Shown in pieces: positions 47,944 to 56,216 of a stretch of 64,000 bases of DNA. Below the pieces are notes generated by a model. It was not told where the DNA came from, did no database searches, and saw only the letters and a list, made by a program, of their open reading frames with translations. This DNA is from Bacillus sp. ISL-45. GTDB taxonomy: Bacteria; Bacillota; Bacilli; Bacillales; Cytobacillaceae. Within the stretch, counting starts at the first letter, position 1, and the number at the start of each line of letters is the position of its first letter. The stretch is from positions 44,857 through 108,856 of the forward strand of contig NZ_JAGGQQ010000001.1 in the NCBI RefSeq assembly GCF_018613195.1, written 5' to 3'. The position numbers and the translations under genes are program-made.

Positions 47944-48492
47944 TCACATCTTCGTTTCCTTCGCCTGGTCAATTCGCTCTTCTCCATGGGATTCAATGAA
48001 AAAGGGAATATTCATTTCAAGCAAAAGGTCCAGCAGTTCCTGTTTTTTCTAGCTTAAGCCGATATTGAAAGCGGGGAATCCTGTCCTGACATTCAATCTC
48101 ACAAGACGCTGTCCGCCTTTTGGCATCGAGTCGATGTACTTAGCTTCGTCAATTAAGATGATGCCCAAAGTGGCATTATTATGTACCTCGTATGGCAGAA
48201 TCCCATCTATATCCTCCCATGGAATAAAACCAGGACCTGCTTTGCCTCGCAATGTCAGTCCTTTATCACTGATCGTCACATTAGCTTCTTTTTCAAAAAA
48301 AGTTTTTCCTAAAAATATCAGGCTCCATCCCAGTATGATGATCAGCGCTCCGAACAGGATCATCCCCATGCCATTTCCTTCTGGTTCGGACAGCATACTT
48401 ATGAACCCGATAAAAAAACCAACGGTCACAAGTCCAATAACAGCAAAGAGAAATGCGATTCTTACCTTCGAAAAATGAAAATCCCTCTCCAT
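47944..48492 (-). pseudogene. Two-helix membrane protein interrupted by an amber codon near its C-terminus
   Basis: The intact part (48049-48492, 147 residues) has two membrane helices (about residues 12-32 and 43-63) followed by a beta-rich, PH-like cytosolic domain (VTISDKGLTLRG, IPWEDIDGILPYE). It ends at TAG (48049-48051) after AFNIGLS. Past the stop the same frame continues KKQELLDLLLEMNIPFFIES and on to a TGA at 47944, right before the terminator. So the original gene was about 35 codons longer, and this is a nonsense-truncated C-terminus. Function unknown; a helix following the PH-like fold is lost. GGGGGAG precedes the start. Confidence 0.7.
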
Positions 48493-48653
48493 GTTTCTCC
48501 CCCTATTCTAATGTTTACTTGGATAAATTACCCATATTACCTATTTCAAAAAAACAATTTATTCCATCTATAAATCAATTATTCTGCTCTGTTTTTGGAT
48601 ACTTTTTTAGTATGATGAAGGTAAGATTGATCATGGGAGTGGGAGTGACATAA

Positions 48654-50003
48654 ATGGATCGGATTTCTTTTAAAATCGGGGCAGTTTTTTTCATAACGAT
48701 ACTGCTGGTCGAAAGTGTCTTATTTTACTACCTTCATTCTTCTATCATCCATTCAAGGATTGACGAGGAGCTGGCTTCCCTGCAAACGCGTGGCAATAAC
48801 CATCGTGATATTCTTGAGACTTCCTATACCCAGGAAACCATTCACCATATTACGATCATGGAATCAAAGACGGATACCCATGTCATTATCACTGATCATA
48901 CAGGCGCAATTGTTTCTTCATCGGTCCCGACCGATAACTCCATGAAGGATATCATTAGAGAAACTCCTTCTGATGTTCCGCGGGCTGGCACGATTTTAGA
49001 GGATGACTGGCAGGACAAGCAATATATAGCGTCAGTTAGTACCCTGGAGAACAATGGTGCTGTTTATATGTTCAAGAACACCCAGCGCGTCCAGAGCCTT
49101 ATTGCCAAGCTGAATAAACACTTCTGGCTTGCCGGTATCCTTCTGCTGATCTCAATGGCTCTGATTACCCTTTTTCTATCCAGGTTCATCACCAAGCCAG
49201 TCATTAGGATGAATGAAGCAACTTCTAAAATTCGCCAGGGCGACTATTCCGTTACTCTGCCCCGCCGTGGAAACGATGAATTGGGAGAGCTTTCAGAGTC
49301 GATTCAGGTACTGGCTGATGACCTGAGCCACATGAAAAGGCAGCGGAATGAGTTCCTCGCGAGCATTTCCCATGAACTGCGGACACCGCTCACCTATATA
49401 AAAGGGTATGCGGACATAGCGGGCAAAGCAGGAACATCAACAGAGAACAGAAGTCATTACCTGAAAATTATCCATGAAGAGGCAACGAAGCTTTCCGGTC
49501 TGATCAAAGGGTTATTTGACCTCGCAAAAATGGACGAAAACACTTTTACCATTCGAAAAGAACGTGTAGCGCTTTGTGAATTCATGCGTGGAATACACAC
49601 GAGGATGGCACCATCTTTTAGCGAAAAAAATATCGCGCTTAATTTTGCCTGTCCTGGGGAAGTCTATATCGAGGCCGACCCAACCCGCTTTGAACAAATC
49701 ATCATTAATCTGCTGGATAATGCAAGAAAGTATTCTGAGGAAGGCACTGCGACTTCAATGCAGGTTTTTAAAAAGAACCGCACAGTTCATATTATCGTGA
49801 AGGATGAAGGAAAAGGAATTCCCGAAGAAGACCAGGCCTGGGTTTTTGACCGATTTTACCGTGTCGACAAATCGCGGTCAAGTGCTTTGGGGGGTTCAGG
49901 GCTAGGGCTTGCAATCGTAAAAGAGCTCGTGGAAGCGCATGGAGGAAAAATTATTCTCAGCAGCGAGCTTGGCAAGGGCACAACTTTCGAAATCATTATC
50001 TGA
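48654..50003 (+). CDS. Membrane sensor histidine kinase (orphan)
   Basis: A 449-residue kinase: helix at about 8-28, extracellular sensor region to about 157, second helix to 177, a HAMP domain (RFITKPVIRMNEATSKIRQG), then HisKA with SISHELRTPLTYIKGY (H-box near residue 240) and a complete HATPase with LLDNARKYS (N), DEGKGIPEE (G1), FDRFYRVD (F) and GSGLGLAIV (G2). No response regulator lies next to it. ATG preceded by GGGAGTG. Confidence 0.9.
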   Translation: MDRISFKIGAVFFITILLVESVLFYYLHSSIIHSRIDEELASLQTRGNNHRDILETSYTQETIHHITIMESKTDTHVIITDHTGAIVSSSVPTDNSMKDIIRETPSDVPRAGTILEDDWQDKQYIASVSTLENNGAVYMFKNTQRVQSLIAKLNKHFWLAGILLLISMALITLFLSRFITKPVIRMNEATSKIRQGDYSVTLPRRGNDELGELSESIQVLADDLSHMKRQRNEFLASISHELRTPLTYIKGYADIAGKAGTSTENRSHYLKIIHEEATKLSGLIKGLFDLAKMDENTFTIRKERVALCEFMRGIHTRMAPSFSEKNIALNFACPGEVYIEADPTRFEQIIINLLDNARKYSEEGTATSMQVFKKNRTVHIIVKDEGKGIPEEDQAWVFDRFYRVDKSRSSALGGSGLGLAIVKELVEAHGGKIILSSELGKGTTFEIII

Positions 50004-50048
50004 TTGGTTTTAAAATCCTGAAACATGGAATACATAACTAGAGGGGTG

Positions 50049-50357
50049 ATGTCATTGAAACAAGTTAATTCGTTGGTGGAAATTGTTGAAGCTGTAAAGA
50101 AAGACAACAATGGCAATAAAGTCTTGCTCAATCAGCACGAAACCTCACGCTCCGCCGTCACTTTGGGTGACGAAGACACAGAATCCGGCACGAGGCTTCA
50201 TGTGAAAGCAGTGTTGGACAACACACTCTACTACTCAGAAGTATTTACCGATGACACACTGTATGAGGAAGCAAACAGCCTAATACAGGAGCTTAAAGGT
50301 CTGGCAGAGGTTGAGTTAGTAAGCGAGGAAGAGATTGACCGACTAATTGAAAAGTGA
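50049..50357 (+). CDS. Unrecognised 102-residue acidic protein
   Basis: A soluble, charged protein (MSLKQVNSLVEIVEAVKKDN, then LHVKAVLDNTLYYSEVFTDD and a C-terminal helix ending EEEIDRLIEK). I do not recognise the family. It lies 45 nt behind the kinase and ends in a terminator, so it may be co-transcribed with it. The ATG at 50049 is 2 nt past GAGGGG; a TTG at 50055 would have better spacing, so the true start may be 2 codons later. Confidence 0.65.
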   Translation: MSLKQVNSLVEIVEAVKKDNNGNKVLLNQHETSRSAVTLGDEDTESGTRLHVKAVLDNTLYYSEVFTDDTLYEEANSLIQELKGLAEVELVSEEEIDRLIEK

Positions 50358-50365
50358 GTGATAAT

Positions 50366-50393
50366 GGGCAGCTGTGTGCAGGCTGCCTTTTTA
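50366..50393 (+). terminator. Terminator after the acidic protein gene
   Basis: Arms GGCAGC / GCTGCC around a 9-nt loop, followed by TTTTTATT on the plus strand. Confidence 0.82.
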
Positions 50394-50483
50394 TTATGCC
50401 TAGCCTCGGTTAAAAAGTTTTTACATATTGCCACCCTTTTACCGGGAAAACTAAGATTGTACTCACTATAAGGAGGGTTTGTA

Positions 50484-50639
50484 ATGACGAAAAAGTTCAA
50501 TAAGGGCAGCAGAAACCAAAATTCTCCCAAGCTCGGGAACCAGATGGCCGAGTTTTCCGGCGAATTGACAAGCGGGGACAACAGCAAGGGAAACAAGCAC
50601 AACAAAGATCAGAGTGATAAAACCGATCGTCACCACTAA
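50484..50639 (+). CDS. Small hydrophilic protein, possibly spore-associated
   Basis: A 51-residue protein starting MTKKFNKGSRNQNSPKLGNQ, rich in Asn, Lys, Ser and Gly, with no hydrophobic core, ending TDRHH. AAGGAGGGT precedes the ATG at good spacing. The composition is like small spore proteins of bacilli, but I cannot name the family. Too short for most gene callers. Confidence 0.65.
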   Translation: MTKKFNKGSRNQNSPKLGNQMAEFSGELTSGDNSKGNKHNKDQSDKTDRHH

Positions 50640-50651
50640 AGTTCCAGAACA

Positions 50652-50750
50652 AAAAGCGCAAGCACCTCGTTCAGCCCCGACAAGCGCTGGAGGGACTGAC
50701 AGTGAAGTCGTTCTTTGACTTAAATTGGCAGGACCGAAATCGAAAAGTAT
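50652..50750 (+). repeat. Interspersed Bacillus-type repeat
   Basis: AAAAAGCGCAAGCACCTCGT, CAGCCCCGACAAGCGCTGG, a GACAGTGAAGTCGTTCTTTG block and GGCAGGACCGAAATCGAAAA. It corresponds closely to the copy at 53063-53166 on the minus strand and more loosely to that at 22081. Confidence 0.78.
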
Positions 50751-50771
50751 AAATTTCCTGGTGTACAAGGA

Positions 50772-50800
50772 AAAAAGCCGGCAAACAATTGCCGGCTTTT
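50772..50800 (-). terminator. Terminator after the 63-residue protein gene
   Basis: Arms AAAGCCGGCAA / TTGCCGGCTTT with a tiny loop and a U run on the minus strand, overlapping the stop at 50799. Confidence 0.88.
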
Positions 50801-50990
50801 AGTCCATATCTGTCAGAATGGCTGTCTGGTTATTCAGGTTTGCAGGATCGACTCCGTTGCTTTCATTTTCATCATAAAAAGCCTCCTGGATCTTCATGTT
50901 CGCTTCCGCTGTTTCTCTTTGTTCTTCTTCAGAACCTGGATTGACAGGCTTTGCGTTTGGATCGATATGAACAAACTTGTCCTTTTCCAT
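50799..50990 (-). CDS. Unrecognised 63-residue acidic protein
   Basis: MEKDKFVHIDPNAKPVNPGS and a Glu/Asn-rich helix. No family recognised and no membrane segment. A strong AGGAGGGA precedes the ATG and a clean terminator follows, so the gene is well supported. Function unknown. Confidence 0.75.
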   Translation of the reverse strand: MEKDKFVHIDPNAKPVNPGSEEEQRETAEANMKIQEAFYDENESNGVDPANLNNQTAILTDMD

Positions 50991-51074
50991 GATGTATCCC
51001 TCCTGATGTTATTATCAGCCTTGGACTTTACTTTTACCCGCATTCTGGTTGAAGCGAACTGGAAAAATAAGGAT

Positions 51075-51992
51075 TCACCTGCGGGCAGAGGCTGCCATCC
51101 GGACATAAGTATGCCGTTTGCCGCGTACGACAATGGAATAGGCCATGATGTTCTCGGGTGAAGCGATTCCTCCTGCCCCGGCGTCTCCAATATGGTAGAG
51201 GTCAGCACCAGCCATCTTGCTGTTCAGAGCAATTTGCTTGATTGTTTGTTCATCCGCCCCCTCCTGGCTTGTACCTGTCGTCAGGATTGCGAGCGCTCCT
51301 TTTTGGTGGACAAGCTCAACTAGCTTAGCCGTCTTTTCAACCGTGAACCCTGGTACTGTGCCTGGCGAGGGGATCAGGATAATGTCAGCACCTGCTTCGA
51401 CAAAGGTATGCAAGGTTTCTTCCGTCATCATCGTGCTACCCGTCTCACCAGCCACCCCTGCACCATGCATCTTTCCCGCAATGATCAAACCATCTGGACC
51501 GAACGCTGCCCTGGCTTTCTCAATCGCCTTCGTGATCTCGGCATTCGTCACGCCTGTTTTGGGATTTCCTGTCAAGCAGACGAAATCGAAGCCAAGCTCC
51601 TTCGCTCTTTTAAGGGAAGCATCGGTAGCAATCCTTCCTTCAGGCAGCTGCTGGAGCGCCTCAAGCTTGTCCGCCTGGAGGTCGACTGGCTCAAGGTTTA
51701 AGCCCACCGGACGGCCAACGAGCTTCTTTAATTGGGCGACCACTTCCGACGGTTCTGCTTCTGGCAGGCTCTCAATCGAAGGATTCTTTACATCAAAGAA
51801 GTTCAGCAGGATCAGGTCCGCGCCGAATGCCGCCGCCAGTTCCGCATTCGTCACGGCAGGGTAAAACGGCGAGAATGCTCCGATTACCTCAGATAAAATC
51901 GTCCGTCCCTCCGAAGCAATGATGGCCTTTTTCAAATCCTGTCCCGTCATTTTTTCAAAATCAGATGCTGTGCAGTCCAACAGACGTTTCAT
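51075..51992 (-). CDS. Conserved TIM-barrel-like protein of unknown function
   Basis: A 305-residue soluble protein with barrel-like strands (GADLILLNFFDV, GFDFVCLTGNPKTGV, GADIILIPSPGTVPGF, GADLYHIGDAGAGG). I recognise it as a conserved protein often found beside PTS genes and sometimes annotated as an isomerase or phosphonomutase-like enzyme, perhaps the DUF7916 family, but I cannot prove an activity. The ATG at 51990-51992 (MKRLLDCTAS) lies 8 nt past GGAGGG. Confidence 0.6.
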   Translation of the reverse strand: MKRLLDCTASDFEKMTGQDLKKAIIASEGRTILSEVIGAFSPFYPAVTNAELAAAFGADLILLNFFDVKNPSIESLPEAEPSEVVAQLKKLVGRPVGLNLEPVDLQADKLEALQQLPEGRIATDASLKRAKELGFDFVCLTGNPKTGVTNAEITKAIEKARAAFGPDGLIIAGKMHGAGVAGETGSTMMTEETLHTFVEAGADIILIPSPGTVPGFTVEKTAKLVELVHQKGALAILTTGTSQEGADEQTIKQIALNSKMAGADLYHIGDAGAGGIASPENIMAYSIVVRGKRHTYVRMAASARR

Positions 51993-52099
51993 GATCATAT
52001 CCCTCCATTTTATGTATTGGCTATGTTTCTATTTTTCAGTTTGTATTTTGTTCCATTCCAGAATATTAAATTGACCTGGCATAGTAAAACGGTAAGCTA

Positions 52100-52815
52100 G
52101 CTGCTTTTTTTCTCTTTGGATGGTCATAAGAAGCTTTATAAAGACCACCTTGCCTCATTTTTCCTCTTTGCATGGTCATAAGAAGCCTTATAAAGACCAC
52201 CTAGCCTCATTTTTCCTCTTTGCATGGTCATTAGGAGCCTTATAAAGACCACCTTGCCTCATTTTTCCTCTTTGCATGGTCATTAGGAGCCTTATAAAGA
52301 CCACCTAGCCTCAGTTTTCCTCTTTGCATGGTCATTAGGAGCCTTATAAAGACCACCTAGCCTTACTTTTTCTCTTTGCATGGTCATTAGGAGCCTTATA
52401 AAGACCACCTAGCCTCATTTTCCCTCTTTGCATGGTCATTAGCGGTCTTATAAAGACCACCTTGCCTTATTTTTTCTCTTTGCATGGTCATAAGAAGCTT
52501 TATAAAGACCACCTTGCCTCAATTTTTCTCTTTGGATGGTCATAAGAAGTCTTATAAAGACCACCTTGCTGCTTTTTTTCTCTTTGCATTGTCATAAGAA
52601 GCTTTATAAAGACCACCTAGCCTCATTTTTCCTCTTTGCATGGTCATAAGCAGCCTTATAAAGACCACCTTGCTGCTTTTTTTCTCTTTGCATGGTCATA
52701 AGAAGCCTTATAAAGACCACCTTGCCTCATTTTTTCTCTTTGGATGGTCATAAGAAGTCTTATAAAGACCACCTTGCTGCTTTTTTTCTCTTTGCATTGT
52801 CATAAGCGGTTGTTA
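52100..52815. repeat. Fourteen-unit tandem array, period exactly 52 bp
   Basis: The block ggtcat/tgtcat starts at 52122 and recurs every 52 bp up to 52798 (14 units) with no insertion or deletion. Each unit has TGGTC(A/T)TAAG, then CTTATAAAGACCA, forming an imperfect hairpin (TGGTC/GACCA and ATAAG/CTTAT), then a CCTTGCCTCATTTTTCCTCTTTGCA-type linker (varying between units, split here in two blocks: CCTTGCCTCATTTTT and CCTCTTTGCA). No open frame with a start signal. It fills 51993-52850. Confidence 0.95.
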
Positions 52816-52852
52816 TAAGGACGATCTAACATAATATTTGCGAATCATCTAT

Positions 52853-52884
52853 GAAAAAAACTTGGCGGTACGATTACCGCCAAG
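52853..52884 (-). terminator. Terminator downstream of the PTS gene
   Basis: Perfect 10-bp arms CTTGGCGGTA / TACCGCCAAG with a 4-nt loop and seven U on the minus strand. It is 280 nt after the PTS stop, beyond the interspersed repeat. Confidence 0.85.
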
Positions 52885-52897
52885 CCTGCTTCTTATT

Positions 52898-53166
52898 GAA
52901 AAGTATAAACTTTTACACTCAGATTAGTGTCTAGCTGCGGCTCCTAACTCCTCGAGACGTTTGTCTAGTTTCGCCTCCTAGAAACTCCGAAACTTCAACT
53001 CCGCCGGCAAAAGCAAAAAGCGCTTCTTTGTCGGAGTCTCCAGTTTCTGTGTTTCTGGGCAGTCGGCTATACTTTTCGATTTCAGTCCTGCCAATGAAGT
53101 CAAAGAACAACTTCACTATCAGGCCCTCTAACGATTGTCGGAGTTGGGCAGTCGCCTCCGCTTTTC
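52898..53166 (-). repeat. Compound interspersed repeat (two subtypes joined)
   Basis: Read on the minus strand: the first part (53166-53063) matches the copy at 50652 (AAAGCGGAGGCGACTG, GAAGTTGTTCTTTGACTTC, GGCAGGACTGAAATCGAAAA). The second part (53000-52905) resembles that at 29183 (AACTAGACAAACGTCTCGAG, GAGTTAGGAGCCGCAGC). The AAAGTATA motif ends both. This looks like insertion of one repeat beside another. The open frame found on this strand is repeat sequence, not a gene. Confidence 0.7.
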
Positions 53167-54560
53167 TATTTCCGCTTCATCTCATTGGCCAAAAACTCTA
53201 CATCGGTTCCAACAATGACTTGAAGGTCTGTTTTATTTAGTTTTAATACACCTTTTGCTCCCAGGCGCTTGAGCTCTGCTTCATTTACTTTTGTCATATC
53301 ATCGACTTTTAAGCGAAGGCGTGTGACGCAATTGTCCAGCTCCTTGAGATTGCTTTTGCCGCCTAATGCTGCAAGATAGTGATCTCCAAGCTCTGCGTAA
53401 TTGCCTTTTGAAGCACCGCTATCTGTGAACTCGCCTTCAACCTCGTCTTCACGTCCTGGAGTCTTGAGGTCAAGCTTGATGATCAGGAAGTAGAAAATCA
53501 CGAAATACAGAACCGCGTAAACGAGGCCGACACCAAGCAGCAGCAATGGCTTTTGCGCTATTCCATAATTCAGCACATAGTCGATTGCACCGGCTGAGAA
53601 TCCGAATCCATGGTGGATATCCAGCATGTAGGTGATGGACATGGCCAAACCAGTCAACACAGCGTGAATTCCATAAAGTACAGGAGACAGGAACATGAAC
53701 AAGAATTCGATAGGCTCCGTAATCCCTGTCAGGAAGGATGTGAACGCTAAACCGACAAGCGCGCCGGCAGTAGCCTTTTTGCGCTCCTTTTTCGCCGCGG
53801 CAATCATCGCGAAGGCTGCAGCTGGAAGGCCGAACATCATGACTGGGAAGAAACCGTTCATGAATATTCCAGCTTTAGGATCACCTGCGAAGAAACGGTT
53901 CAGGTCACCTTTTACAATATCCCCCGCCGCATTTGTGAATTCACCAAATTCAAACCAGACGAGCGTGTTCAGGACATGGTGAAGACCCATTGGAATCAAT
54001 AAACGGTTCAAGAAACCGAATACGCCTACTCCAACTGCACCCGCGCCAACAATCCATTCACCGACATTGTTGATGCCCGCCTGGATTGGGGGCCAGACAT
54101 AGCCGAAAATACCGGCTAAAACAATCATCACCAATGAAGTGATGATCGGAACAAAACGTTTGCCGCCGAAGAAGCCGAGCCAGTCCGGCAGTTTGATATC
54201 ATGAAAACGGTTGTATAGCAAGCCAGCGATGACTCCGGATAAAATCCCGCCAAGCACGGCCATATTGATCTCTTCATTGACAGCACCTGCGCCCTTTGTC
54301 AAAACAAAATAGCCAATCGCTCCAGCTAGACCGGCTGCACCGTGCCCATCCTTCGATATACCGACTGCCACACCAATCGCGAATAATAATGCAAGGTTCG
54401 CAAAAATTGCGTCACCTGCCGCAGAAATAAAAGCAATATCCAATAAGTCCGGCTGCCCAAGACGCAGCAATAGTGCAGCTGCAGGCAAAACTGCGATGGG
54501 AAGCATCAACGCCTTCCCGATCCTTTGTAAGAATCCTAGCACCTTCAACACCTCTCCCAT
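53166..54560 (-). CDS. nagP: PTS N-acetylglucosamine-type IIBC permease (NagP)
   Basis: A 464-residue PTS permease. Residues 1-370 form the IIC membrane domain (GHGAAGLAGAIGYFVLTKGA near 72; GITEPIEFLFMFLSPVLY near 300). Residues about 385-464 are IIB with the phosphorylated cysteine in LDNCVTRLRLKVDD. No IIA domain, so an external IIA is needed. It matches NagP/GlcNAc-type enzymes. The start is followed closely by a palindromic operator upstream. Confidence 0.9.
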   Translation of the reverse strand: MGEVLKVLGFLQRIGKALMLPIAVLPAAALLLRLGQPDLLDIAFISAAGDAIFANLALLFAIGVAVGISKDGHGAAGLAGAIGYFVLTKGAGAVNEEINMAVLGGILSGVIAGLLYNRFHDIKLPDWLGFFGGKRFVPIITSLVMIVLAGIFGYVWPPIQAGINNVGEWIVGAGAVGVGVFGFLNRLLIPMGLHHVLNTLVWFEFGEFTNAAGDIVKGDLNRFFAGDPKAGIFMNGFFPVMMFGLPAAAFAMIAAAKKERKKATAGALVGLAFTSFLTGITEPIEFLFMFLSPVLYGIHAVLTGLAMSITYMLDIHHGFGFSAGAIDYVLNYGIAQKPLLLLGVGLVYAVLYFVIFYFLIIKLDLKTPGREDEVEGEFTDSGASKGNYAELGDHYLAALGGKSNLKELDNCVTRLRLKVDDMTKVNEAELKRLGAKGVLKLNKTDLQVIVGTDVEFLANEMKRK

Positions 54561-54562
54561 TA

Positions 54563-54582
54563 AAATGTAAGTGCTTACATTT
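54563..54582. promoter_or_regulatory. Palindromic operator at the nagP start (cre-like)
   Basis: AAATGTAAG-TG-CTTACATTT, 9-bp perfect arms, begins 3 nt upstream of the nagP start codon and so covers its translation start region. Inside, TGTAAGTGCTTACA differs from the CcpA cre consensus TGWAANCGNTNWCA at one position. Either a CcpA site or that of a sugar-specific repressor. Confidence 0.65.
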
Positions 54583-54796
54583 ATCCGTGGACCTTGTAGA
54601 AATTTGTAAACACATTCCTAGTTTAACACTTCGACTCCCTAAATAATACCCTAAAAAAAGACTATTTTTTTAAGAGATGAGCTCTCCTTTCTTCAGTGCG
54701 TCACCCTCGAAACCTGGACAGGGTTGATACTTATAGCTTATTCACTTATTTTTATAAAATTCCGATATGGCGCGCTGGCAATTAAAGAAACAAAAA

Positions 54797-54816
54797 AACC
54801 CGCATTTCTGCAGGTT
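54797..54816 (-). terminator. Terminator after the MASE3 sensor gene
   Basis: Arms AACCCGCA / TGCAGGTT with one mismatch, with a U run on the minus strand, 10 nt past the stop. Confidence 0.75.
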
Positions 54817-54826
54817 CATCCAAATC

Positions 54827-56032
54827 TCACAAGGCATTTGCCTTTGTATTGCGTGAGCAGCGGTCCAGGCGTGAATACCTGACAATTCCCATAACGGCTC
54901 CGGCAACCTCCACTACCTCGCCATTGTTCATGACAGGCATGAGCGAAATCGTATACGTATTTCCGCCAATTTCAATTTCAAAAACAATCTTCTCATTATT
55001 TTTCCAGACACAGTCATAATATCGTTCAATTCTCCCTGCTTTTTCCGGCAGGAATTCACCAAGGGTCTTGCCATTGATTTCATTCGGGGTGAAGCCAAGA
55101 TCGTCCAGCAGCCCGCCGCCGACAATGTGGTGAATGAAATTATTTCCCTGTTTTGACAGCTTGAAAATGACCCCATAGTGGCTATGGATCATTTCCTCGG
55201 TTTCCCTCCATAACTTTTCGGGAGGGTCCTTCAGGAAGCTGTCGTCCGTAATCGTCGAAAAGTAGAAGCCTCTCATGATGAAAAAGTAGCCAATCACCTT
55301 GTATAAATGCCCAGTAAAATTATCGATATCATAAACACTCTGGTAGATGGTGAACACGAGCTCAGATAAAAAAAGAAACGTGAATGCCAGCGCCACGTAA
55401 AGATGCTGACCGTTCTTGCCTTCATTATAAAAGTAAAGCGATATGACAATAGAGATGAAATGAAGGAAACTGACACCGTATTCTATGAGATTTTTCAAGA
55501 TGGTTGTCCCTTTGCCTTCAATGACGAGCAGCGGAAGGCTTTGTTCATACTTGAAAATCACGAACATGATGACACCTATAACCGCTGAACAAATTGCCAG
55601 GCAGATACGCCTTGGATCCTGCCTCAGCTTGCGTTCGGGCAGGACAAGGACAAGCACTATCATCAATGATTCAATGCTTCGTGCCGAAACCCAGAACCAT
55701 GTCGCCTTTGCGATCGAGCTTTCGGTTATAAAAAAAGGCATCCCTTTGAATGTGAGTGTATGCAATAAGTCGAGCATTCCGACTATGAAAAATAAAAAGC
55801 TCAGCATCAGGATTTTCCGGGATTTCGAAAGACCGAAAACTTTCCAGCCGTATGAAAAGATCGAAAAGGAAACAGCAATACTGAAAAATTCCAAAATCGT
55901 ATGGATGGCAATATAATTTTCAGGATTCAAATAGGACGAAAGGTCGGCATGATAGAGATGGATCAGCATCAAAAGCATGACCGCAGCTACAGTATAAACG
56001 AGAAACCTTCCCTCCGACATGCTCTTCTCCAT
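54827..56032 (-). CDS. MASE3-PAS membrane sensor without output domain
   Basis: A 401-residue protein. The first 250 residues are a seven-helix MASE3-type sensor (blocks LHTLTFKGMPFF and ATWFWVSARSIE); residues about 285-385 are a PAS domain (LSKQGNNFIHHIVGGGLLDDL, FEIEIGGNTYTISLMPV). MASE3 normally precedes a GGDEF or kinase domain, but this protein ends with RYSRLDRCSRNTKANAL. No kinase or cyclase motif follows within the open frame or after the stop. A truncated or signal-binding-only protein. Confidence 0.82.
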   Translation of the reverse strand: MEKSMSEGRFLVYTVAAVMLLMLIHLYHADLSSYLNPENYIAIHTILEFFSIAVSFSIFSYGWKVFGLSKSRKILMLSFLFFIVGMLDLLHTLTFKGMPFFITESSIAKATWFWVSARSIESLMIVLVLVLPERKLRQDPRRICLAICSAVIGVIMFVIFKYEQSLPLLVIEGKGTTILKNLIEYGVSFLHFISIVISLYFYNEGKNGQHLYVALAFTFLFLSELVFTIYQSVYDIDNFTGHLYKVIGYFFIMRGFYFSTITDDSFLKDPPEKLWRETEEMIHSHYGVIFKLSKQGNNFIHHIVGGGLLDDLGFTPNEINGKTLGEFLPEKAGRIERYYDCVWKNNEKIVFEIEIGGNTYTISLMPVMNNGEVVEVAGAVMGIVRYSRLDRCSRNTKANAL

Positions 56033-56216
56033 TTGCTCACCTGCTTAGGGAGGATATAAGTTACCTTTATTATAAGCACCATCCGCGCCCCTTGCTTAGC
56101 GTACATATAGCCGTTTTGTGAATATTGACAATTCCGGTTAAATACATATTAGGGTTTTGCTATTTCTCTTTTATTCGGTAAAGTGGTAGTTAGATACATT
56201 TGAAGGACGTGTAATC

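Noticed and set aside
52100..52815. CRISPR array
   Set aside because: The whole 52-bp unit repeats with drift; there are no unique spacers of constant length between conserved repeats, and no cas gene in the window.
52931..53116. 61-codon minus-strand frame (MKLFFDFIGRTEIEKYS)
   Set aside because: It is the reading of an interspersed repeat; similar frames appear wherever this repeat occurs.
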